From positions 45,403,885 through 45,467,884 of the forward strand of contig CAIIXF020000001.1 of NCBI GenBank assembly GCA_903813345.2: a stretch of 64,000 nt of DNA, in the 5' to 3' direction. Numbering within the stretch: position 1 is the first letter of the stretch; each line of letters starts with the position of its first letter. The position numbers and the translations under genes are program-made. A model generated the notes under the pieces. The model was not told the DNA's origin and made no database searches. It was given only the letters and a program-made list of their open reading frames with translations. Positions 10,640 through 23,271 of this stretch are shown here, piece after piece. Source of the stretch: Owenia fusiformis (lineage: Eukaryota; Annelida; Polychaeta; Sabellida; Oweniidae).

Positions 10640-13600
10640 TCGATAAAACTCATAAAACGAGCAACCGAGATTTTTTCGAATTAAATTCCAGTATTGAACT
10701 TCGGTTCTCTACTTTAATAAAATGTGGCCCCCTAAATTCAAAAATTGAAAATTTAGATTAAAAAGGCCTAAAAAGACCAAGTAATACTCAAAAGGCCCAC
10801 TAATCGAGGCCATACAGACATTTTTTCTGGGCCCACCCAAGGGCTGGATCCGCCAGTGTTAGGTACCTGGCATTCATTGTCCATAGTGAAACTCTCATTA
10901 AATGCGTACCCTTTGCATTCGTTTGACTTCACTTCTTAAAAGAGAGCTTCGTCTTCTTGTAGTTTAACTAGACTCTGCGCGCAGGGTATTAAATGCGTCA
11001 TAGCTACTTTAAATTTGGGGTCTTTTAGATCTAATCAGCATTAGAATATGTATATTTCTCATATTATGAAATCGTCGTCACGGAAAATCACTACCATAAC
11101 AAACAACGTAGCGTTTCCAGCAGCTGACAAGCTAACGTTCAGCAAAACTGGTCGATACATTTTACTTCTGACAATATGTCATCAACGTTATAATTATAAA
11201 CAAATATTTCATTGTATCGAGAAGAATACCTTTTTATCTTGATGTGGAATGATGTTCTCCGCATCGTAGATCTACCCTGATTAAGTTTTCCCTTTTAACT
11301 TTTTAATGTCGCAATATGGGGATCCAAGTAGTGTGGTTAAACCGATAGATCATATTGTAAGAACTTACATTTTAGGCTCTTACGCCTTCATATCCATAAT
11401 ATCTTCTCAAACAAACGTCTTGAACTATCAAGCAAAGTATGTTACAATCTCATTTGTAAATATAAAGAACATCCGCCATCCATTACGGAGTAGGATAGGA
11501 AGAGTTTTGCGCTCTAGGGATCAAATAATTTTTTAGACGTCAGAGGTGTTCTTAAAGCATGTTTTGAAGTACAGCTTGATATTCCGCAACGGACAAATCT
11601 TTCGATCCCATTGTAATACTCCTCACATCTTTCTGCCTCCAATGAGAAATATGCTATGGTCTTCTAGAGAGCAGCTAAAAGAAGTCCATGATTTCTCATG
11701 ATGTTTCGATCCTACTCACCTGAGGCCCAGGAATACGTTAAAAATGTTTAAAATGCCCCCTAGTGTACAGAGTTGTTAATGCGTGGTGTATACATCATAT
11801 AAGAGATTACTTACATATAAGAATAAGACTTTTATAAGCTCAATGGATAAGATAAGTTTTTTTTATCAATGACAGTATACCCGGGCCTCAGCTACTCACC
11901 TTATATCGCGCTATAGAGCTGGGTAGCACTGGGTAACCAGAAAACACAATCCCGGGAACACAATCGCCACTTCAAGTACATCTCCTTGTTTTTTTCTGGC
12001 GTATTGGCCCTCATTTACATATCATGCGTTTAAGTTAATAAATTATGTAGCTAACGATGTGAACAGATTGCAATGAAATAGAGTAAAATTAGCGCAAAAC
12101 GGTGTTGAAAAGGTGCCTAGGTCTGAAAAATCTAACCGCTATATAACCGCTACTTTAGGACATGCAAAGCCCCGGATGACGATGTCATTTCAATTCGTTT
12201 GGTACACATACTAAGGCCCGAGTATCAAATAAGCCATTGCTCTATGCTCTATGTTAGATGGTAAATCTTCCAAATGTTTTGATAGATAAAGTCGTTACAG
12301 CTGTCATCAACAGGAATACTTTAGAATGGTATGCCTAATCGCTTATACTCAAATAAATTGCAAAATACATTGTATGTGTAGTATCACATCAACACGTGGC
12401 TTATTTGGAGCTTATCTGTTACTGGTTTGGAGCTAAAAGACGGAAATAGACTATAATCACTCTTACACTTGATCCCCGTAGAGTGGAGGGGCTGTATCTG
12501 TGTGATATAGATAAATGCCTCCATTCAGACACTAGTGTAATCTGTATTACGACAAAGATTTGTCGATATTTTCGATAAGGTCTATCTCCTCCGTCCGGGA
12601 AACCCAATTTGTCTTCCCTCAGGTCAAGGGCATACATGAAGTCTAAATCGTAGTCACGTATCCAGTGGATGGATAGTCGACCGCTTTAGCATAGTATCTG
12701 CTGTGGTTAGTCCACCATTTGAAAGCTATCTCGGATTTTGAATGGAGTATTTACACAGAAAGATGCAGGCCTGGTGAAATTAACCGCGGATAATGTTGAA
12801 CCTCAAAATGGAACGTGGAATTCAGAATGAAAGTCGATAAAATATAGAACCATCTGACCTCGAGCAAATTATGATTTATATTTGGAAAAATGATTAGTCG
12901 AATTCTGGCGGTAGAGGTAATATGCCCATTGATTTTTAGTTATAAACACAATTATAACACGCTGTCTGTCCAAAATAAGTCTGCGTTATGTAAGATTCTC
13001 TAAGGTCATGTATGTTCAATGTCACACAAACAATGTCGAGGCCAGGGCAAGAAGGGTTCGCTCGAGCCCCCCCCCCGCCCCATACCCCCTGATGTCCACT
13101 CTATTGATATGCAATTTACTCCCAAGTTATCTCCCATGTTAGTATTTCTTACTTCCCCCAAATCCATAGGTGAATTTCACTTTCTGACGATTACAAATGA
13201 TGCTGGATTTCTATGCTGATAGCGTTGGTTAAGTTTCTCACTGATTTACACTCCCTTTTAAAATTTTGGCAACCCTAACTACTCGATAGGACTACGTATA
13301 TATTTTTGTAAGCTCTGCCACTCAGGGTATTCCCCACTGCACCGTTTACCTGGGAATGGCGATTCAATAATTTGAATATCGCATTAGAAATGATGTTAAT
13401 TTATCCCGCAAAAGTGGAGCTTTCATTGAGTATATATGCAAGCTAGATATAGACCACACATGGAAGAAAGTGTAGCACTAGTGTCATCATATTTTCTGGC
13501 TGTATATTCTGATTGGTTATGAACTAAATCATATACTATTATAATGATCTCTTGATTATAGAGTGAGAGACGAATTCGACATCTTGCAGAGGGTATTGTA

Positions 13601-16600
13601 ACATAGAAAGTTACAATATACAACATATGGAACAAATGTTGCGGAAGATGGCATAAGACTGGTATAAACAAGCAAATTCCCCATAATCTAACGACACATA
13701 GGAAATAAAGCATATGTAAATACCTCACCATATCTCCACTTTATGTCATTGTTTGAATGTAAATTGTATTGCAATATTTATCTCCCTCTGTGGATCTACA
13801 AGCCATCAATACCTTATCTAATCAAATTAAGAAACAATTTCATACGATTTATGTGTTCATGTATTCTTCAAAGCATACAGCATTAATCCATTTGCGATGG
13901 AGTGACCCATTTTGCATGTCTTCGTCACTGAACACGATGAAAATTGGATTGGGCGGGGTATACCTTATTTCTCGATGCCGTTCAAAGAGTCCAATTAAAT
14001 TAGTTTAGTTTAATATACGTCTGGCAAATGTCAATACATGTCTGGAACCCTAGCTCTTTATTATAGAGAAGACTATGAAAATTTGTGCCAAAAACACTGT
14101 CGACATGAGGTAAACATAGGAAATGTCTTCACATGGAATAGCTAGTATTACTGTGTCTTTTTCTAAGTCTTGCTTTGACTTCTAACTTACAACAATATTT
14201 TTACCAATGAGTCAAATGAGATGTCGCATTTTCACAAGTGATACATAAATCCATTGATGTCAAAATGTAAGCACACTAACATCTTTCGATACGGTTTCTT
14301 TCCTTTATGATGTGTTTTCTCCGGATTCAGAGAAACCGAGAGAAAATTCATTTTAAATCACATCATCCTGAATCCCGTTGTTCTGGTCAATCAATAATGT
14401 GTACCATTCTGCTTTAACAGATCTTCTTATCTATCCAGCTTAAGGACTAAACCTCATAGGAGAAAGATCAAGACAAAAAAGTGACTGTTTGAATCGCGAT
14501 GATGATGCAACCATTAATCGATTCTTCTGAATGTCCAAACCTTTGATTTAAACTTATGATTACCGTGCCCCTTTCACCAAAGATAAGCTGACTGAATGTA
14601 TGAGCCGTACTTGAGGTAACATCCAACCACTGACAGACTGACATGCTGCACTCAAAGCGATTATTATATCTAACAGAAGGTTCATTTTAAGAATACATGA
14701 CCCCGACTATTCTTGGCCCATTCTCTTTTTACGTGGCTCAAAAGACTTTTAACATATATGAGAGGGACTAGCCAGGAACCAGCCACGACATTACTGCATG
14801 TTTATGAGTTATTTCGGTGAATGTAAGGTTAAACATATCTATTTCAAAACTGATATTGATGAAAATGTTAGTCCTTGTTCGATCTCTAACGCGTCAAACA
14901 AAACTTTTCATCTACCCCTTTCGCTGCTTTAAAGAGCGCTTCATCTATAACTTCTACTTGCATCTGGGTATATTTGCAAATGTCCTACCATCGTTTCATG
15001 ACAACACTCGTTTCATGACAAGAAACTTCAAATGGTATATGCTTAATCATGAGCATCCTTCTTCAAAGGACTTCATTTATGCTTAAATTCAAATATACTT
15101 GTAAAATACCCTTGCAGCAAGGATGAATCATGAGTTGCTCTAGTGAAGCTGTATGAGTCCAACATATTACGTGAATTGATAACAATAAAATAAACAATGA
15201 AGTTGCATTATCTAATGGGACATCCTTGTAGGAAGTACTTAGGAAAAGTATATGACCCGATGAGATATCATAAGTGGACGAGAGAGTACATCTTAAGCCA
15301 AATGAATCAATGGTTCATAGTGAATAACTTAATTAAGCCATTATCGCTATTTTGAGACCAATCACATCTCTCTGCAATGGATCTGGCGTGTTGCTTCCTT
15401 TCAAGAGCCTAGAGATGACATTGTTTGACACGAATTATCGCTGTATGTTTGTCATTTCCACTATTTCTAATGTAACACAAAATGGCAAACGTTGGTATAA
15501 CTTAGACTGAACAATGACCAGCCTACTTAGCTCTACCATACCTAGCCATAATTATAGTTCTCGATCAGGAGAGATTCTCCCAAGAAAAAAATACTGACAC
15601 TCTTTGGTTTATAACGTTTTAAAGCTTCTGTTCTCATTCAGTGGTAATTTCCTGGGGGGCGACGAATTGCACTGGAAATAGGATGTGGAATTGTATACTA
15701 GTAGTTGACTTAATGGTGCATTATATTAAAACAATGTGGTTTGTTATGATAGCTATGTCATGTTATTATCAATATCTGTACGTGTAGTTATTTGAAACAA
15801 CAGTGGGTTGTATATTCCGGTAGATACTGCAATTGGAATTATGTGATTAAGTAATGCATAACATGAGATATTAGTAATACCAGAGGCAAACAAACGTCTG
15901 TGTCATCCTGTTCCGACACACGGAGTACGTAGGTTGTGTGTCAAAAAATCGCTTTCAAAGGTGCTATATATTTCAGATCAGAGCTAGGTTACATTTAATT
16001 CTACCATTGGAAAGTTTACTCTATTTGTAATAAAAGCATATGACATTTAAATATATAGTGTTAAGTACCACAAGGACTTATGGCATATGGTTTCCAGCAG
16101 GATGCCTATTTGTGTTCAGATGCCAGAAAAAGCACGTCATTTCTCATGGGATTGCCTGTAAATTTCACATATATACCCGTTGGAACTGCGAAGTAATATG
16201 TCATTCTGCGCTCTGTTTACATAATATTTAAATAAGGAAGTTAATGTTGATCGTTTTGTCATTGTAATTGCAATTTTATTAGAAATACAGCGTGCCAACC
16301 AATAATTTGGGAACAACTTTCTCAATAATTAAAACAAACACATAAATATGATTTTTATGTGTGTGTAGTGTTCGATGGATAAAAAATTGTTGGTATGCTT
16401 GCACAGCATCAACAGCTTGGGAATTAAGAGATATTTCTTTTTTCGCAGAGGCATGCTCTGTTACAAAATCACTCGAAAATGTAAAATAGAAATTCTGTTT
16501 TTCTTAATTTTAACCCAATATGCAAATCGCAGTTCATCAAATTTGATAAAAGTATTTATGGAAAGTGGGTAGATATGACATAGTATTGATAACAAATGTG
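10640..16600. other. long gene-free stretch
   Basis: About 6 kb with only short, unconserved frames. The word 'ctggatccgccagtg' at 10845-10859 resembles a hAT-type element end, but no partner end was found. A C-rich run lies at 13067-13093. A frame at 12419-12637 (minus) reads somewhat protein-like but has no recognisable domain or splice context. I see no RNA gene. Confidence 0.45.
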
Positions 16601-16604
16601 TAAG

Positions 16605-16837
16605 CTAGTGAAAGTAATCCAGAATTGACAGAAATCCCAATTTTAGAAAATTGTAATTTTGAACATTTTTTGACGATTTCACAGAGAGCATGCCTATACG
16701 GAAACGTATATCTCTATTAAATTTCAAAGTTGTTGATGCTATCCAAGTAGAACATGTTATCCATTGAACACTCTTTCTACACAATGAAAAAAGTTGCTCG
16801 AAAATTAGTGGGTGGCATTTTTGTGTCACCCTGTATT
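16605..16837 (-). mobile_element. fragment of a mariner-like element (one end)
   Basis: Read on the minus strand, the sequence begins TACAGGGTGACACAAAAATG at about 16837 and runs downward. That start matches the CAGGGTG ends of the other Tc1/mariner-type elements in this window and is preceded by TA. The opposite end was not identified with certainty, so the lower boundary is approximate. A second 'cagggtga' word at 16989-16996 may belong to another relic. Confidence 0.4.
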
Positions 16838-17704
16838 CAAGGAACAAGCAAAGGAAATTTGTCACTTATGTGACGAAGCATAATATAAATTATCGAATGA
16901 TAGCGTTTTTACTAATGACTTAAAATAATCCACATAGCGATCTTTTCAGGGTGTCAATGTCGATAAAAATAAAGATCTGATTTTCAACAGGGTGACGTGT
17001 AAGTTTTCAACTTCTTGGCATCTTTTCTTTGTGTACAAAGTCTACTTTGATATTCAATGGACGCTCTTCTAATTAAGGTACATATGCACTAGCGATACTT
17101 TTTGTTGGCAATGTCCGAACGATTCATCCATTTTCCTGTAGAGATAATTGATCAATCTATTGTTATTCTGAGTAGAGACAGACCTCCCCTGATCTTCGAA
17201 TGCAAGTTGTACATTGAATACATGATCTAACATGTGCCTGTCTCAGAATTTAAAGGATCACGTCCAATATAATAATAGCGGGGGATGTATCACACTTTCT
17301 AGACGATGCAACGTCGTCCGTGGTCCAGCACCATGACAAACCATTACATCTAAATTCTTCTCAGCCATGAGGTGACATGTTATTATGGGTAAGATTTCGT
17401 AACCCAAGAGAGTCCAGATTTGAGGTATTTGAGATCTTTCATCATTTTTCATCTCAGCTTATATTTCATCTAACCATCAAACGTGTACAGAGATCACCTG
17501 TGTCTGTGTTGTTGATATGTGATGGCAATGGTAATGGAATACTTATTTATTGTAAAATGGAGTCCGATAATTACATGATGACTATAACACATAATGACAA
17601 GTGAACAGTTCTCGTCAGATGAGCTGATATCAAAGAATATATACATATCATAATAATTTAAAGAGCGTGTTTCCAGAAAAACAGAAATATGTGAGTACAG
17701 GATA

Positions 17705-18080
17705 TTGGTCAAGGGGTATTTCCATTCTGATACTCAGAACATCTTTCTGTTTCAGGGCTGAGAAGAAATGAGATGTCATGGTTTATCATGATGGGGTAGC
17801 CTATTTCACTTATTTCACAATGAGCGTCTGTAACAGTGCATCCAATGGACTTGTAGGATGTGTTTTCTAAGTGGTTCACCACTAAGGGTTGAAGGGGGTT
17901 CCGACTTATAAATGGAATATAAGATGTATATAGGAGTACTATTGAATACAATATATGGGTGGTAAAATGGATATTGAGAAGAAACATGAAATGTGAAGGC
18001 AGGTAGTATTATCTCTCTGTTAGAACATAGCCCATTACTGTATCTGTAAATGAACCAAATGGAAAATATTACCACTCTCC
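17705..18080. repeat. dispersed repeat shared with 26560-26940
   Basis: Words such as 'tctgatactca', 'catctttctgtttca', 'gggctgagaa' and 'atgagatgtcatgg' occur here and again near 26573-26605 and 26888-26930, in the same order but with different spacing. The two stretches are therefore diverged copies of one dispersed repeat. No transposase is seen. Confidence 0.5.
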
Positions 18081-19425
18081 CTGTAGAACATAGCCCATTA
18101 CATGTAAATAAACCAAATTATGCATCGTGAATCTGGCAATTATTCTGATCAGTGTTGTAATCCTGACACGAACCACCGATAGCAGTTATGATACAGGTTG
18201 ATGCTAAAGACCGCTTTATTGTCCTTTTGGGGACAATGAAATGAAAGCCAGTTGCATGTCAGTGCAAAGTGAGATCAATTCTGATTTGGAGTCACTTTCT
18301 AACTTCTGATTCAATATTAGTCTAGACCCAAAAATCATTTCTTGTTTGAAGAGGGTATACTATGTCAATCTCTTGCAAAGGGCGCCAGATTAACAAAAAA
18401 TGTAGTAACTAACTTACCTATTTGTGGATAGATCCGCTGATGAAAGCTTCTCTGTATCAAAGAGTGAATATCCTGAAATGGCGGTAATTGATGTTTCCTA
18501 TGGTCGGCCAATGCCCGTTTTAATGCCAAGAAGCTGTGTAAGGAATCCTTAATTGAGTATCCAAGTGTAAGTTTGCAGTTAAACTGGAGTAAAATCTCCC
18601 TATCGAACTATGAAAGCAATTGTGTTATATCCGTATATCTGGCTTACTAACCTAACAAGCGACAAGAACAGCGCTGGAAACTCTTTTTATGCCTTCGTCG
18701 TCCCGTTTCAATTACATAGAACAATCTTCTAATACTGTACTCCGGTGCTGGAGTAATGCAACCCTTATCCGTGGCGCTATCAGACTAATGCCTTGATTGG
18801 TTTGTGCTTTCTGTGTATATAGGCAGAATTGCTGCCAAACTTCTACAGATCCAGAACACTAGCAATTTTATTTCCTAACTTAATTTTGCGGAGTAGAATT
18901 ACGTTCAAGACGTTCTTATTTATCAATATTCTGAACTATCTGTAGTTCACAAATGCATTCTGTAGGCCTGTTTATAAAACTAATTCCTGAGTTGGCATTT
19001 GCCGTATATCATGGTGTATATGTTGATCTTGTTATGGATGTCAGTATAAACCGCCATACGTGTATTTACTAATGATCTACCCAAGACCATATCAAAACAG
19101 ACAGTTACTCGAGATAGAAAGCAGCTTTGGATAAAAAGGACATGCGAAGGAATACATGCTAAGGAAATTGCAATTGAAATGCAATCGATCGTACGTAAGT
19201 GCACATCCGGAAAAGTTGAAGAAGAGACATCTATCCAAATATCGCGCATTCAAATTCAAGAACAAATGCAAAATGATTTTACTGTTGAGAATCTACCTTT
19301 ACAATGAAATATTTCCATCGATCGTGTTGAGTTTATAAATGTGAAACAATAGTCAAGATCACGTTTTATTGTTTTGTTACAGTTATTGTTATGTACCTTG
19401 AAATGTGATCTAAATGCTAAAAATA
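18081..19425. other. non-coding stretch, nothing recognised
   Basis: Short unrelated frames only; no repeat shared with the rest of the window, no RNA gene and no splice-flanked exon could be supported. Confidence 0.45.
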
Positions 19426-19869
19426 CATGGTGGGAAATAAAAAATTGGACACTTTCTATCATTCTTAAAAATATTTAGGACCGCGAAAAAAGATGAGGAA
19501 TTTACTTAGCTTTAGAGGATATAATATTATGTGACTTATTTTCAGTAGTTGTAGACATTTTGACAGTTTTTGATTGTGATGTCACAATTCACAAAAACAG
19601 ATTTTACTTTCTAAAAAAGAAGACATTTATGAAAAAGGATGCCCAATTTGTCTTTAGATGTCATAACTGCTCTTAATAGCTCTCAACCTCAGAAAAGTCA
19701 TAACTGTACATTGAGTATGCCTTCCTGAAACTTTTGATTTGGATTTGGGATTTTACATGTATGTACAAAAATGTTCAAACATTATAATCCTTAATTTTTC
19801 GACATTTGGCTTACATTTGCTCTTTTAAATAGAATATACATAGGAGAGTCCCATTTTTTGCCCACCCTG
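19426..19869. mobile_element. mariner-type MITE, 444 bp
   Basis: TA dinucleotides flank imperfect inverted ends: 'catggtgggaaataaaaaat' on the left and, read in reverse, 'cagggtgggcaaaaaatggg' on the right. The CAGGGTGGGC end is shared with the elements at 56565-57655 and 59136-59728. No transposase frame is present. Confidence 0.6.
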
Positions 19870-19917
19870 TATACCGTATCTGAATACAACTGTGGTACAA
19901 GTCATATTGAATTCACA

Positions 19918-20628
19918 ACCTGGCAATACAGACCACCTCCTGTTACAGACCACACCTGGCAATAAAGACCATCTTCTGCTAATACAGACCACCTCCTGTT
20001 ACAGAATACACCCTGGTAATTCAGACCATCTTCTGGCAATACAGACCACTTAACTGGTAATACAAACCACCTAGTTGGCGATACAGACCACCCTCTGGCA
20101 ATGCAGACCACCTCCTGGCAATACAGAACACCTCTTGGCTATACAGACCACCTCCTGGCAATACAGACCATCTCTTGGCAATACAGACCACCTCTTGGCA
20201 ATACAGACCACCTCCTGGCAATACAGAACACCTCTTGGCTATACAGACCACCTCCTGGCAATACAGACCACCTCTTGGCAATACAGACCACCTCTTGGCA
20301 ATACAGACAACCTTCTGACAATAAAGACCACCTCCCGGCAAAATACAGACCACCTTTTGGCAATACAGACCACCTCCTGGCAATACAGAACACCTCTTGG
20401 CAATACAGACCACCTCCTGGCAATACATACCACCTTCTGACAATAAAGACCACCTCCCGGCAAAATACAGACCACCTCCTGGCAATACAGAACACCTCTT
20501 GGCAATACAGACAACCTCCTGGCAATACAGACCACCTCTTGGCAATACAGACCGCCTCCTGGCAATATGTAGACCACCTCCTGGCAATACAGACCACCTC
20601 TTGGCAATACAGACCACCCCTTGGCAAA
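19918..20628 (+). repeat. satellite/minisatellite, 20-bp unit
   Basis: Roughly 35 units of consensus CTGGCAATACAGACCACCTC with scattered substitutions (cctc/cttc, gacc/aaca) and one-base indels near 20340 and 20460. Because stop codons are rare in the unit and 20 is not a multiple of 3, several frames on both strands stay open for 100-200 codons. Those frames are by-products of the repeat. Confidence 0.95.
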
Positions 20629-20640
20629 TTTCGATTGGTC

Positions 20641-20664
20641 TATGGCTTTAGCCACGCCACTGAT
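20641..20664 (-). mobile_element. possible hAT-type element end
   Basis: On the minus strand the sequence reads CAGTGGCGTGGCTAAAGCCA, which resembles the CAGTGGCG ends common in hAT-like elements. It sits directly against the satellite. A partner end was not found. Confidence 0.3.
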
Positions 20665-20821
20665 ACTTACTTTATTTAGTTATCTTTATATTTTATGAAT
20701 GATCATTTTTATAGTCATTTTACGAGAGGGAGTGGAACAAGAATAACTATGATAGCCAATGGAAGAAATACGTAATTTTTCCCTGAAAGTGCGATTTTGT
20801 ACTTTTTTTACAAAGAAGGTA

Positions 20822-21574
20822 TTTAACGTCCCCATATAAAGTTTAAACCACTTTGACTTATATTGTAGTCTTACCCAATGTTATCAAAGTGTGATTTGTG
20901 AAACTTTTTTTTTTTATTTCAAAAAGTGGTTTTTGATAGACTTTTTGTTCCAAAATTTGTGAATTTATTTAAAACTAACTTTTAGAGGTCACACATATCT
21001 TTTAATTAGCCACAATTCATACCAATGCATAGCATTCATCCTCGCATGTTTTTCAAAATTTTAGTTCTCATAGAAACCAATGGTACAATGATATCTAAAA
21101 CATAATATATTCTTCCTTTTAACCTGGTTAGACAATCAACATTGGTTTATTATTGAAGTCTAGCATATTCAGAAAAGATTGACATCGAAAAAAAAATTTC
21201 AATTTTTTCAAAAAGTTTTTGCTACCTTAGTGACATCACTAATGTTTAAAAATATTTTTGATATGCTAAAACATTGAAGTGGCCCATTAAATATGGCATT
21301 TTATTATTGAAATAGCGTGTCCTTTGTTCAATCTTTGCATTGATGTTAAAAAGATAATCTTTTTTGAAATGCATTAAGAAATATTTGATGATTAAAAAAT
21401 TTCAATTTTTTTTAAAAATGGCGGGAAATTTGAATATTTGAGGAATGAAATGCTCACAACTTTTTTTTCAAAAAAAATCTTTTCTTCAAAAGTCTCTAAA
21501 ATAACTTTTTAAGTGATGAGAAATAGTAAATGAATGATAAAAAAATATTTTCAAACTGTAGACGGGGACTTAAA
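20822..21574 (-). mobile_element. inverted-repeat element with TTTAA-GTCCCC ends (full copy of dispersed repeat)
   Basis: The left end 'tttaacgtcccc' and the right end, reversed 'tttaagtccccgtc', form short inverted repeats about 750 bp apart. The interior matches the stretches at 460-775 and 50860-51113 on the other strand. There is no coding capacity, so this is a non-autonomous DNA element or a relic. Confidence 0.55.
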
Positions 21575-21862
21575 GCGAGATTGCAATTTTACAGAGAAGG
21601 TTCTTTTGTCAATTTTCTTTGTTATTTTGTCCATCGACAAAAACACTGGTGATCCACTCGATTACGCTGGTTCGTTTCGGTAACAAAATGTCGTAACATC
21701 GAAGGTACGATTTTTCTTTTTTCCTTATTTCACACGTTGTAGGCAGAATTCCCACGACATTTTTATCACAATCGTGTATCAGTATCATATGTTTAAGAAA
21801 ATGTACATATTTGCGAACAAAAAGTTCAGAAGACAACAGAATCGTCGATTTAATTCCTCACC

Positions 21863-21936
21863 TTTAGTTACATAAACGGTATTTCGAAAAACAGTTAAGA
21901 TCTGCACTTTTAACCCGTACCGTTTATGTAACTAAA
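21863..21936. repeat. perfect 19-bp inverted repeat
   Basis: TTTAGTTACATAAACGGTA at 21863-21881 is exactly complementary to 21918-21936, with a 36-base loop. It could be a pair of element ends or a cruciform; nothing else identifies it. Confidence 0.7.
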
Positions 21937-22375
21937 AGCTTAATTGTACATACAGTAACCTAACAGTTTTGCTGTTGTCAATAAAGAATTTCTACAAAAT
22001 TATCTGTATTTACATACACTATCAGGTCATATCAAGAATATCGCGTCATTTTACCACGTGCTTTTTTATTGTTTATGTCAAGGTTTATGTGAATAATTAT
22101 ATGACGTCACAACTAGATTATCCAATCACGTCAATGATATACTTGTTCATTTCCCCGGGAACTTTCGGGGAAATAAGTAGAAAATAGGTTAACTAACATG
22201 ACACCTTAGCAGTAATGAAGATAAGAAACTATTGACCAAAAAGGTAAAATGAGCTCCTTTCAAATGGCAGATCGCTAAATAAAACGGGGCGTCGTAATTA
22301 AGCAATTTTCAATATTTAAGGCTGCTATGTAATCAACAGAATTATAATTGGCCATTTGATAAACGACCTATTTTG

Positions 22376-22735
22376 ATTTTCTGGGGGAAGCTTATTTTTT
22401 AAACCCCAAGTATTGATCTTTTTTCTACTATGTAAGATTAATCTAGATCTTCCTATAACCGTTTCGAGTAAATTCTGATTTTAACAAATTTCTTTTTTAC
22501 AGCCAGTTAAAGACGTTGAATTTGGCCATTTTCACCATGTTTTCACAAAAACTATGACGTCACGCTACTGCTCTCCATACAAAGTGATTTCAAAACACGT
22601 TTTTTTCTGGGGGAAGCTTATTTTTTAACGTTGGGAATTCAATTTTTTCACTATGTTACTCATAATAGTGTCATGTATAATATGCCATTTCGAGTAAATT
22701 CTAATTCGTAAATTATCACATACTTTATTCACTTT
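22376..22735 (+). repeat. two-copy tandem duplication, about 226-bp unit
   Basis: The word 'ttctgggggaagcttatttt' near 22378 returns near 22604, and both copies are followed at similar distance by 'actatgt' and 'tttcgagtaaattct'. The flanks (22020-22160 and 22750-22830) repeat the words 'tgacgtcat' and 'aagaatatcacg' in opposite orientations, so the wider 21970-22850 region may be an old inverted-repeat element. Confidence 0.5.
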
Positions 22736-23271
22736 TTAAGAATTCCTATAGTAATTTCCCATTGACAATAATCTGTGACGTCATATGTCAGAATTTATGT
22801 TAATGATCAAATGACGTGATATTCTTGATATGTTAAATTCTAAGTGCATTTTCCTTGTAACATGAACCATATTCATATGGTTATTCTCATTGCGCAGCTG
22901 AAGAGGTGCTCAATAAGAGTACAGGTCATTCCCAACATTTTATATTAAACTGCTTATCAGCCGCAATTAAATATACTAATCATACAAAGGAACGTCTCCT
23001 TTGGACCACGTGTTAAAACCTGATGACGTTTGGCGATTGGTTAAACTGATCAAAGAGATCTTTAATTAAAAATCAAACATTGAAAGTCTTTATGATGGGC
23101 AATCCGTTTGAGGAAATGTAGTAAATGTCTCCTGCATGATAAATTGTAAAAATTGTTCATAAAAAACGCTTAAATCATATCTCAACTAAAATACAATAAT
23201 AAAGTGAAATACAACAACAATAATCAAAGTGAAATACAATAAATAACATTAACCAATGTGAAAAAAACTAA

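Noticed and set aside
12419-12637. Protein-like minus-strand frame (LREDKLGFPDGGDRPYRKYR)
   Set aside because: No recognisable domain, no neighbouring exons with matching phase and no support beyond composition.
20021-20679. Several overlapping frames of 84-198 codons on both strands
   Set aside because: They arise from the 20-bp satellite, whose unit lacks stops in several frames; there is no start context, splice context or domain.
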